Assembly: GCA_023450535.1 (NCBI GenBank) | Contig: JAEXGX010000355.1 | Span: 1 to 6,568, forward strand | From: Pseudomonadota bacterium | Lineage (GTDB): Bacteria > Desulfobacterota > Desulfovibrionia > Desulfovibrionales > Desulfovibrionaceae | Direction of reading: 5' to 3' | Length of the DNA stretch: 6,568 bases | Shown here: piece by piece, positions 1 to 5,783 of the stretch | How positions within the stretch are numbered: position 1 is the stretch's first letter | Layout of the letters: every line of letters starts with the position of its first letter | The notes under the pieces: model-generated | The model's input: only the letters and a program-made list of their open reading frames with translations | Databases searched by the model: none | Told to the model about the DNA's origin: nothing | Program-made: the position numbers and the translations under genes

Positions 1-36
1 GAGGAGGATGCCGGGCTTGCCCGTCATTCAGATTGA
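1..36 (+). CDS. Possible 3' end of an upstream gene (partial, unidentified)
   Basis: Frame 1 is open from the window edge and ends at a TGA at 34-36, giving a C-terminal tail EEDAGLARHSD. The tail is acidic and polar, as C-terminal ends often are. Eleven codons are far too few to name a family, and chance could give the same thing. It is listed because it lies upstream of recO on the same strand and may be the preceding gene of the same cluster. The neighbouring sequence on the left would settle it. Confidence 0.3.
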   Translation, partial: EEDAGLARHSD

Positions 37-239
37 TGAAAAACCCAGACTGCTGAAAAACCGGGGCTTATCTCTGCTCTCTGTATCCGTACGAAGCTCC
101 GCTTCTACGGCTAAAGGTGCCCCGTGCCCCAGCGGGATCGAGCCGGTCTGGCAGGGAGATACTCTCTTCCGGAGAAATACAACGGAGCACAGGGCTGGAC
201 TCCGATGTGTCAATATTCTGAGGTTGGACTACTCTCGCT
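37..239 (+). other. Non-coding leader before recO with inverted repeats
   Basis: No convincing gene lies here. Frame 3, the recO frame, has a TGA at 219-221, so recO cannot extend further upstream. The stretch can fold. A hairpin pairs 87-97 with 101-110 (CCGTA-c-GAAGC, loop TCC, GCTTC-TACGG, one bulged C). It is enclosed by CGGGGC (62-67) pairing with GCCCCG (119-124), and a second GCCCC at 126-130 could compete for the same partner. I do not recognise a known riboswitch, tRNA or SRP RNA in it. It may be an untranslated leader, a terminator or attenuator region, or simply spacer. Confidence 0.35.
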
Positions 240-989
240 ATGGAATGGACAGATACAGCTCTGGTGCTCCATGTGGGCAAATTCAGGGAGGCGGATCTTT
301 GGGTTCGCCTCCTTGCGCTTGAGCAGGGGCTGGTCACTGCGTTCGCGTTCGGGGGCAGTCGAAGCCGTCGCCGCTTTACCGGCTGCCTTGATGCGTTCAA
401 TGTGATCCGGGCGCGTGTTACGGCGTCGCGCAACGGACAGTTCTTCAACATGCAGGAATCCACGCTGTTGGAAGGCCCCGAGCGCTTGCGTCGGGACTGG
501 CGGCGTCAGGGCATGGCGGCCAATTGCGTGCGCTTCATGGAGGCGTTGGGAGTGCCGCCTGATGCCGCTCCGCTTAGCTTTTCTCTGCTGCGGGAGCTTT
601 TGGGATTGTTGGAAAACGAGGAGAACCCTCCGGAGCTCGCTCCGCTCTTTTTCCGTTTTCGCCTGGCGGCTGAACAGGGGTATGCGCCGGATCTGCGCCT
701 GTGTTCCCGGTGCGGCAATGCTCTGGATGGTTTTGACAAAGTGTATTTTCTTGTGGGGGACGGGCAGGCCTGCTGCCCTGACTGCCGCCCCTGGGGGGGA
801 ATGAGCCTTGCGCTCGGGCAGGAATCACTTGACGTTCTGCGCAAAGTTCAGGAATACTCCCCGAGCCGGTGGGCGGAACTCGAACCTTCATCTGACAGCA
901 GACGTGAGGCAGGGCGGCTCATTGACGCTTTTGTGCGTTATCATCTCGGTCTGGAGTGGGTAAACGGCCGTTTCAGGAGAAATTCATGA
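240..989 (+). CDS. recO: DNA repair protein RecO
   Basis: RecO acts in the cytoplasm in the RecFOR pathway of recombinational repair. It binds single-stranded DNA and SSB, anneals strands and, with RecR, loads RecA at gaps. The product is 249 residues, normal for the family. The N-terminal OB-fold shows the usual pattern: TALVLHVGKFREADLWVRLLALEQG at about 6-30 in outline, then a basic SRSRRRFTG at 40-48 that matches the DNA-binding 'GxxxxKSR' loop region. The helical C-terminal part carries a zinc-finger-like pair, CSRC at 155-158 and CPDC at 179-182. An ATG at 240 is the first possible start after the in-frame stop at 219-221. Its Shine-Dalgarno is poor, because GAGG at 220-223 lies 16 bases away, so expression may be low. 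The stop overlaps the glyQ start (ATGA, 986-989), which places recO first in the recO-glyQ-glyS operon seen here. Confidence 0.93.
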   Translation: MEWTDTALVLHVGKFREADLWVRLLALEQGLVTAFAFGGSRSRRRFTGCLDAFNVIRARVTASRNGQFFNMQESTLLEGPERLRRDWRRQGMAANCVRFMEALGVPPDAAPLSFSLLRELLGLLENEENPPELAPLFFRFRLAAEQGYAPDLRLCSRCGNALDGFDKVYFLVGDGQACCPDCRPWGGMSLALGQESLDVLRKVQEYSPSRWAELEPSSDSRREAGRLIDAFVRYHLGLEWVNGRFRRNS

Positions 990-1876
990 ATTTTCAGAAT
1001 GTCATTTTGACCTTGCAGAATTACTGGGCCCAGCAAGGCTGCGCCATTGTACAGCCCGTGGATTTGGAATGCGGGGCGGGTACATTCAATCCGTCCACCT
1101 TTTTACGCGTGCTGGGGCCCGAACCCTGGAAGGCCGCGTACGTCGAGCCTTCCCGCCGCCCCACGGACGGCCGGTACGGTGACAACCCCAACCGCCTGCA
1201 GCATTATTTTCAGTTTCAGGTTATCCTTAAGCCGTCTCCCGAAAATGTGCAGGAGTTGTATCTCGGCAGTCTGCGCGCTTTGGGCCTGGATCCCGCCCGG
1301 CACGATATCCGTTTTGTGGAAGATGACTGGGAATCTCCCACGCTCGGGGCCTGGGGTCTGGGCTGGGAAGTTTGGCTCAACGGCATGGAAGTATCGCAGT
1401 TCACGTATTTCCAACAAGTAGGCGGCATTGAGCTGGCGCCGATCAGTGTTGAACTGACCTACGGGCTTGAACGTCTGACTATGTATCTGCAGGGCAAAGA
1501 GTCTGTCTACGATATCGCCTGGAACGACAGCATCAGCTATGGCGACGTGTACCGCCAGAATGAGGTGGAGCAGTCGCGCTACAATTTCGATGAAAGCGAC
1601 GCGGCCATGCTGCTTACGCACTTCAATGACTTTGAAAAGGAGTGCAGCCACCTCATCGAGCTTGAACTGCCCCTGCCCGCCTATGACTATTGCCTGAAAT
1701 GCTCGCATACCTTCAACCTGCTTGATGCGCGCGGGGCCATTTCCATTACGGAACGCGCGGGCTATATCGGCCGTGTGCGCAATCTGGCTTCCGGCGTGGC
1801 CCGGTTGTATGCGGCACAGCGCGAAGCGCTGAATTTCCCCATGCTCAAGCCCATGCCCAAGGAAGGCGACAAATGA
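986..1876 (+). CDS. glyQ: Glycine--tRNA ligase alpha subunit
   Basis: This is the alpha chain of the bacterial alpha2beta2 glycyl-tRNA synthetase (class II). It forms glycyl-adenylate from glycine and ATP and charges tRNA-Gly together with GlyS. The 296-residue product resembles E. coli GlyQ nearly end to end. The start region has ILTLQNYWAQQGCAIVQP in outline (7-24). The motif-2 region has RPTDGRYGDNPNRLQHY (58-74), followed by QFQV. RFVEDDWESPTLGAWGLGWEVWLNGMEV runs in outline from 109, and motif 3 is YGLERL at 159-164. The C-terminal helical part has FNLLDARGAISITER (243-257). I chose ATG 986 because AGGAGA at 975-980 is well placed and family homology begins at MNFQN. An in-frame ATG at 956 would add ten residues from inside recO. 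The stop TGA at 1874-1876 overlaps the glyS ATG, which suggests coupled, balanced synthesis of both subunits. Confidence 0.98.
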   Translation: MNFQNVILTLQNYWAQQGCAIVQPVDLECGAGTFNPSTFLRVLGPEPWKAAYVEPSRRPTDGRYGDNPNRLQHYFQFQVILKPSPENVQELYLGSLRALGLDPARHDIRFVEDDWESPTLGAWGLGWEVWLNGMEVSQFTYFQQVGGIELAPISVELTYGLERLTMYLQGKESVYDIAWNDSISYGDVYRQNEVEQSRYNFDESDAAMLLTHFNDFEKECSHLIELELPLPAYDYCLKCSHTFNLLDARGAISITERAGYIGRVRNLASGVARLYAAQREALNFPMLKPMPKEGDK

Positions 1877-3987
1877 GTCATTTTGTTCTTGAAATCGGCA
1901 CGGAAGAGTTGCCTTCCCGTTTTTTGGCCCCGTTGGAAAAAGAACTTTCCGAACGCTTTGCCACTGCTCTGGGCGAGGCGGATCTGCATTTTGATGAACT
2001 GGCTGTGTCTGCTACGCCCCGCCGTACCCTGCTGCACCTGCGCGGGCTTGCCGATATGCAGCCGCTGCGCGAGGAGGTAGTGCTCGGCCCCTCGCTCAAG
2101 GCCGCGTATGACGCCGAAGGCAAGCCTTCCAAAGCCGCAATGGGATTTGCACGCGGGCAGGGTGTGGAGCTTTCCGCTCTGTTCACGCAGGAGACGGAAA
2201 AAGGCTCCTACGTTGCCGCGCGTAAAACAGTTGGAGGAGCTTCCGCTCTGGATGTGCTGAAAACAGCCGTGCCGTCCATCATCAGCGCGCTTTCCTTTCC
2301 CAAGCGCATGCGCTGGGGGAGCGGCAGTTTTGCCTATGCCAGACCCATGCACTGGATCGTCGCCCTGCTTGACGAGGAGGTTGTGCCCTTCGTGGTGGGG
2401 AATGTGAAATCGGGCCGGGTGACATGCGGCCACCGGGTGCATGGTCCCGGCCCCTTTGAAGTGGCGCATGCGGACGATATGGACGCCGTACTGGCTGAAA
2501 AGTGCCGTATCATCGCGTCGGATGCCGCACGGCGGGAAATTATTATCGCCGGCGGCGACACCCAGGCTGCGGCCATTGGCGGCCGTGTGCTCTGGAACGA
2601 TGCCCTGCTGGGTGAAGTTGAGGGTCTGGCGGAACACCCCGTTCCTTTGCTCGGAGATTTTGACCCTGCCTTTCTGGAACTGCCGCGCGAAGTGCTGCTC
2701 ACCAGTATGGAAACGCACCAGAAAAGTTTCGGCATTGAAGATGGGGAAGGGCGGCTCATGCCGCATTTTCTCACCGTGCTCAACCTTGACCCCGAGGATG
2801 TGAGCGTGGTGAAAAAAGGCTGGGAACGCGTGTTGCGCGCCCGCCTTGAAGATGCCCGTTTTTATTGGAATACCGATCTCAAGACTGGTTTTGAACCCTG
2901 GACGGCATCGCTGGATCACGTTATTTTTCTCGGCCCTCTGGGCTCAATGGGCGACAAATGCCGCCGCCTTGAGCGCCTGTGCGGCTGGCTGGCCGGTCAG
3001 GCGGGCGTCGCGGCCCACATGGCCGCGCCCCTGTCCGTTGAAGACGCCGCGAAAGCAGGCCGTGTGGCCAAAGCGGATCTTGTGTCCCAGATGGTGGGTG
3101 AGTTCGATACGCTTCAGGGCATTATGGGGGGAATTTATGCCCGCCGGATGGGCCTTGGGGAACATGTGGCCGCTGCTCTGGCGGAACAGTACCTGCCAGC
3201 CGGGCCGGACAGCTCCGTGCCTTCCACCGATGCCGGGGCGCTGCTTTCTCTTGCGGACAAGGCGGACACCCTGGCAGGCTGCTTCGGGCTGGGCAATATC
3301 CCTACCGGTGCGGCAGATCCCTACGCGTTACGCCGTGCGGCCCTCGGCATCGCCCGCATTCTGCTGGAGCGGGGCTACCGCATCTCTGTGCGCGAGTTGT
3401 TTGCCACGGCGCTCTCTTTCTACACGGACGGCATTCGCTGGAAATTCGGGCAGGAAGAAACTCTTGCCAAACTGGATGAGTTCTTTGCCGGACGTCTGAA
3501 AAATCTTTTTCTGACGCGCGGTGGTGATACTCTGCTGGTGGAAGCCGTGCTCGGCGCAGGACATGATGATGTCTGGGCCGCCGGACGGCGCCTGGCCGCG
3601 CTGGAAGCGGAGAGCCGCAAACCGGGGTTTGCCGATAATGCGCAGACTTTTAAACGCGTGACCAATATCATCCGTAAGCAACAGAACGAACGGAAGGGCG
3701 AATTGAGCGGCGAGTGGAACGGGGATCTGCTCCAGGAGGACGCCGAAAAGGCGCTGGCCGCCGCGCTGAGCGGCATGGCCGCGCGTTTTGACGAACTGTG
3801 GGCCGCAGATCGCTTTGACGAGCTCATGACTTTGATGGATGACGTGCGCCCCACAGTGGACGCGTTTTTCGACGGAGTCATGGTTATGGCCGAAGATGAG
3901 GCCGTGCGGGAGAATCGCCTGAATCTGCTCCAGGCACTGCTGGCCCGGATGGGAAAAGTGGCTGATTTTTCCGCATTGCAGATTTGA
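1873..3987 (+). CDS. glyS: Glycine--tRNA ligase beta subunit
   Basis: This is the beta chain of the alpha2beta2 glycyl-tRNA synthetase. It recognises tRNA-Gly and binds the anticodon for the catalytic GlyQ subunit. At 704 residues it is close to the usual length of about 690. Family signatures run through the whole protein: VLEIGTEELPSRFL near the N-terminus (5-18), PKRMRWG at 143-149, ARPMHWIVALL shortly after, KADLVSQMVGEFDTLQG at 400-416 in the HD-like core, SLADKADTL at 459-467 and PTGAADPYALRRAALG from 477. The C-terminal DALR-type anticodon-binding domain shows RPTVDAFFDGVMVM from 659. ATG 1873 overlaps the glyQ stop in an ATGA junction, and GGAAGG just upstream can serve as Shine-Dalgarno. 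I see no frameshift or missing block. It is the last gene of the recO-glyQ-glyS operon and is followed by a terminator-like hairpin. Confidence 0.98.
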   Translation: MSHFVLEIGTEELPSRFLAPLEKELSERFATALGEADLHFDELAVSATPRRTLLHLRGLADMQPLREEVVLGPSLKAAYDAEGKPSKAAMGFARGQGVELSALFTQETEKGSYVAARKTVGGASALDVLKTAVPSIISALSFPKRMRWGSGSFAYARPMHWIVALLDEEVVPFVVGNVKSGRVTCGHRVHGPGPFEVAHADDMDAVLAEKCRIIASDAARREIIIAGGDTQAAAIGGRVLWNDALLGEVEGLAEHPVPLLGDFDPAFLELPREVLLTSMETHQKSFGIEDGEGRLMPHFLTVLNLDPEDVSVVKKGWERVLRARLEDARFYWNTDLKTGFEPWTASLDHVIFLGPLGSMGDKCRRLERLCGWLAGQAGVAAHMAAPLSVEDAAKAGRVAKADLVSQMVGEFDTLQGIMGGIYARRMGLGEHVAAALAEQYLPAGPDSSVPSTDAGALLSLADKADTLAGCFGLGNIPTGAADPYALRRAALGIARILLERGYRISVRELFATALSFYTDGIRWKFGQEETLAKLDEFFAGRLKNLFLTRGGDTLLVEAVLGAGHDDVWAAGRRLAALEAESRKPGFADNAQTFKRVTNIIRKQQNERKGELSGEWNGDLLQEDAEKALAAALSGMAARFDELWAADRFDELMTLMDDVRPTVDAFFDGVMVMAEDEAVRENRLNLLQALLARMGKVADFSALQI

Positions 3988-3996
3988 TCCATGCGC

Positions 3997-4019
3997 GGGG
4001 TCTTGCGGCCCCTATTTTT
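3997..4019 (+). terminator. Intrinsic terminator after glyS
   Basis: GGGGTC at 3997-4002 pairs with GGCCCC at 4007-4012 (six pairs, one of them G-U) around the loop TTGC, and is followed by TATTTTT. It sits ten bases after the glyS stop and just before the rpsT promoter. The stem is short, so some read-through into rpsT is possible. Confidence 0.7.
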
Positions 4020-4023
4020 CACC

Positions 4024-4053
4024 TTGACAGACCTGGGGTAACAAGATAAAAAT
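4024..4053 (+). promoter_or_regulatory. Sigma-70-type promoter for rpsT
   Basis: A perfect -35 box TTGACA lies at 4024-4029. With a 17-base spacer the -10 position falls on TAAAAA at 4047-4052; shifting by one gives AAAAAT at 4048-4053. Each matches TATAAT at four of six positions. Transcription would start near 4060 and give an rpsT leader of about 75 bases. Position between the glyS terminator and rpsT fits an independent ribosomal-protein promoter. Confidence 0.65.
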
Positions 4054-4082
4054 CATTGTTTCGTTAATCCGGGTACTACAAC

Positions 4083-4097
4083 GGGCGCCTGGCGCCC
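4083..4097 (+). promoter_or_regulatory. GC-rich hairpin in the rpsT leader
   Basis: GGGCGCC (4083-4089) and GGCGCCC (4091-4097) form a perfect inverted repeat around one T. As RNA, GGGCGC/GCGCCC would close a three-base loop. No U-run follows, so it is not a terminator. It lies in the likely 5' leader, 30 bases before the Shine-Dalgarno. In E. coli, S20 represses its own translation through its leader. A similar role here is inference only. Confidence 0.4.
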
Positions 4098-4136
4098 CGC
4101 ATCCTCATAGTCATTTCATCAGCATCGGAGGAGTCC

Positions 4137-4403
4137 GTGGCCAACCACAAGTCCGCTATCAAGCGCCATAAGCAGAGCATTAAGCGTAACGTCCGCAACC
4201 GCGCCGCCCGCACCCGCGTGAAGAACGTGGTCAAGGATGTGCGCGCCGCCATTCAGAACAATGATAAGGAAAGCGCCCAGAAGGCACTGACCTACGCCAC
4301 CTCCACTCTGGACAAGATCGCGGGCAAGGGCGTCATTCATTGGAAGAAGGCTGCTCGTAAGGTTTCCCGTCTGGCCAAGGCTGTCAACGCTCTCGAAGCG
4401 TAA
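4137..4403 (+). CDS. rpsT: 30S ribosomal protein S20
   Basis: S20 binds 16S rRNA early in assembly of the 30S subunit, contacting the 5' domain and helix 44. The 88-residue product has the normal length and the hallmark start MANHKSAIKRHKQSIKRNV. It is strongly basic throughout, with the expected three-helix pattern and the C-terminal KAARKVSRLAKAVNAL segment (71-86). The start codon is GTG at 4137, preceded by a strong GGAGGAG at 4127-4133. No ATG fits the family start. It has its own promoter and terminator, so it is probably a separate transcription unit. I know the glyQ-glyS-rpsT order from Desulfovibrio genomes, which supports the taxonomic guess. Identification is essentially certain. 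Confidence 0.98.
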   Translation: MANHKSAIKRHKQSIKRNVRNRAARTRVKNVVKDVRAAIQNNDKESAQKALTYATSTLDKIAGKGVIHWKKAARKVSRLAKAVNALEA

Positions 4404-4436
4404 AACCGCCAGCGCCATTTAGGTTATTATTATGTT

Positions 4437-4472
4437 GAGGGAGGAAGCTGCGGCTTCCTCCCTCTTTCTGTT
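4437..4472 (+). terminator. Strong intrinsic terminator after rpsT
   Basis: GAGGGAGGAAGC (4437-4448) and GCTTCCTCCCTC (4453-4464) form a perfect 12-bp stem with the loop TGCG, followed by TTTCTGTT. It lies about 33 bases after the rpsT stop and ends the housekeeping block. It also marks where base composition changes. Confidence 0.92.
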
Positions 4473-4678
4473 TAATCGCACTACCGGAGATTTCCACGTG
4501 ATGGAACCTTTTTCCTCGCTGCGAAGTATCCGGTATTTAAAGCAATGCTGTCAGAAATTGTGTACAAAATTGAACATAGCCAAGCTCACCCCTATTTTTT
4601 CTGCAGGAATTTCATACCAGGAACTGATGGTTCCGCAGCGTTTCCTTGTGCTTGATTGCAAGCGCAATTTACTTACAT

Positions 4679-4722
4679 CGTCAGATGACGGCTTCAGGTT
4701 TTAAACCTGTGACTGAGTCACA
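4679..4722. promoter_or_regulatory. Cluster of three short palindromes, possible operator
   Basis: Three perfect inverted repeats lie almost end to end: CGTCA-GA-TGACG (4679-4690), CAGGTTT-T-AAACCTG (4695-4709) and TGTGACT-G-AGTCACA (4708-4722). The last contains TGTGA and TCACA half-sites like those of CRP/FNR-family regulators, but with a 5-base rather than the usual 6-base gap. No promoter or gene start lies close by. The nearest downstream gene begins about 360 bases away. The function is unknown and an operator role is a guess. Confidence 0.3.
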
Positions 4723-5000
4723 AACGTTGGACAGGACCCGTTTTCACTTGCAAACACTTCTCAATAGCTCTGTCCCAGGATATCTCCGAATTTACCCCAC
4801 TCACAAGTTCTTTTGGCAGAGACACTCCGGCAGGTTTTCGGCAAGGCTGACCAGTCAATTCCGGTGTTTCTCAGGCAGGATGGAGCGGAGCACAGCATAG
4901 CCACTTTTTTGCTCGGTGTACTTGCACTTGTGCCTGTAGCCGGCACTTACCAAACGGGCACAACCTGAGCCTCCGTCGTGGTCGCCGTATATCCATTAGT

Positions 5001-5057
5001 TAGTTTAATTAAAAAAAGGTAATTGACTTAATTTTATTTTATTGAGAAAAAAAATAC
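5001..5057 (+). promoter_or_regulatory. AT-rich probable promoter region of the regulator gene
   Basis: This stretch is nearly all A and T, with A-runs at 5011-5017 and 5047-5054, the palindrome TTTAATTAAA at 5004-5013 and a TTGACT at 5023-5028 that resembles a -35 box. No -10 box stands at a good distance from TTGACT; TATTTT at 5035-5040 is an alternative -10 with an A-run upstream. A promoter for the downstream pair must lie here or further left, because the rpsT terminator blocks read-through. The exact elements cannot be set. Confidence 0.35.
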
Positions 5058-5069
5058 ATGAAAAAGACT

Positions 5070-5074
5070 GAGGA
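5070..5074 (+). promoter_or_regulatory. Ribosome binding site that decides the regulator start
   Basis: GAGGA lies seven bases before ATG 5082. The alternative in-frame ATG at 5058 is preceded only by GAG followed by an A-run, so the downstream start is preferred. Confidence 0.5.
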
Positions 5075-5081
5075 CCAAAAC

Positions 5082-5759
5082 ATGACAAATCAGTTCACCC
5101 AAAGCCTGAACCAACCTTTTACCCCTGAAGACAAGATAATCCTTGAAACCGTTGCGGCATTGCTTCCCGGATTATCGGCTCTCCTTGGAAAGAACTGCGA
5201 AATCGTCCTTAATTCGTTGGAAGATTTGGAGCATTCAGTGCTTGTTTCCATCAACGCCCTTCTTTCACACAGAAGCAGAGGGAATTTTATTTCGTCTCAG
5301 GGGATAGAAACTCTTAAGAAACTCACTGAATCAGATTCGGCCTACTATAAATATTTTCCGATCGGTCCTGAAGGGCAAAGAATTAAAGCAGTCATCATTC
5401 CTATTAAAAATAGAAACAATCGATGCATTGGTGCTTTGTCAATAGGTATCAATCTGGATATGTCTCTCGCGGATTTTATCAATGAATCCTCTAAACAGAT
5501 TGATGAAAAAAAGGGGTGTATCAACGTATTTGGGGGGGATCCCAATCTTATCACTGAACGAGTTATCGATTCTACCATGAAAAAAATATATGCAGACCCT
5601 AATATTAGTGTTCGAAACAAGGTTAAGGAAGTTGTAACGGTACTTTATCATTCGAATATTTTTAAAATGAAGAATGCAGTTCCCATTGCTGCAAAATTAC
5701 TCAATGTCGGCAGTGCAACTATTTATCTGCATCTTCGCGAATTGAAGGAAAAGAATTAA
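5082..5759 (+). CDS. YheO/DauR-family transcriptional regulator (PAS-like + HTH)
   Basis: This is a DNA-binding regulator of the YheO-like PAS family; DauR, which controls D-arginine use in Pseudomonas, is a known member. With the start at 5082 it has 225 residues, close to E. coli YheO. The N-terminal sensor domain (about 17-127) shows the family pattern: LLPGLSALLGKNCEIVLNSLEDL (28-50 in outline), then the segment ending RCIGALSIGINLDMSL (114-129). The C-terminal helix-turn-helix (about 178-222) reads NKVKEVVTVLYHSNIF followed by AVPIAAKLLNVGSATIYLHLREL, with VGSATIYLHL as the likely recognition helix. An ATG at 5058 would add eight residues but lacks a ribosome binding site. The gene is much more AT-rich than glyS, with AAA, AAT and ATA codons. 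The sulfotransferase-like gene starts 24 bases downstream, so they are probably co-transcribed and it may control that gene. The ligand is unknown. Confidence 0.88.
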   Translation: MTNQFTQSLNQPFTPEDKIILETVAALLPGLSALLGKNCEIVLNSLEDLEHSVLVSINALLSHRSRGNFISSQGIETLKKLTESDSAYYKYFPIGPEGQRIKAVIIPIKNRNNRCIGALSIGINLDMSLADFINESSKQIDEKKGCINVFGGDPNLITERVIDSTMKKIYADPNISVRNKVKEVVTVLYHSNIFKMKNAVPIAAKLLNVGSATIYLHLRELKEKN

Positions 5760-5783
5760 TTTTTAACTATAAAGGAGATACGT

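Larger units (their letters stand above)
4473..5057. other. Long intergenic stretch without a supportable gene
   Basis: Nearly 600 bases separate the rpsT terminator from the next gene. Short open frames exist on both strands, but none has a good Shine-Dalgarno, a recognisable family or a plausible composition. Those that can be read are rich in Ser, Arg and Cys, with frequent stops in the other frames. I see no tRNA, CRISPR array or complete insertion sequence. The stretch contains a palindrome cluster (4679-4722) and becomes extremely AT-rich after 4990. It may be an old insertion or deletion junction with decayed coding sequence, or it may host an unrecognised small RNA. Confidence 0.5.

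Noticed and set aside
131..160. tRNA T-arm-like GGGATCGAGCC before recO
   Set aside because: No acceptor, D-arm or anticodon arm can be built around it, and the loop does not match the conserved GTTCRA pattern.
8..322. Open frame of 104 codons at the left edge
   Set aside because: The purine-rich GAGGAGG touches the ATG directly, so it cannot act as a Shine-Dalgarno. The product matches no family I know and overlaps the recO start by more than 80 bases.
956..985. Upstream in-frame ATG for glyQ
   Set aside because: It lies inside recO. The downstream ATG has AGGAGA at the right distance, and family homology begins there.
1762..2919. Minus-strand open frame of 385 codons inside glyS
   Set aside because: It is antisense to well-conserved glyQ/glyS codons. 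Long antisense frames are expected in GC-rich genes, and the His/Arg/Gly-rich product resembles nothing.
4432..4704. Open frame of 90 codons starting just after rpsT
   Set aside because: It reads straight through the 12-bp rpsT terminator hairpin, has no ribosome binding site and gives an unrecognisable product.
4646..4900. Open frame of 84 codons in the intergenic gap
   Set aside because: No Shine-Dalgarno, no recognisable motif and an Arg/Ser-rich composition typical of non-coding translation.
4761..4946. Minus-strand frame of 61 codons with a TGIDWSALPK segment recalling IS5-type transposase 'TGxxWxxLP'
   Set aside because: The surrounding residues do not continue the transposase pattern, there is no catalytic Asp/Glu context and no terminal inverted repeats were found, so the resemblance is too short.
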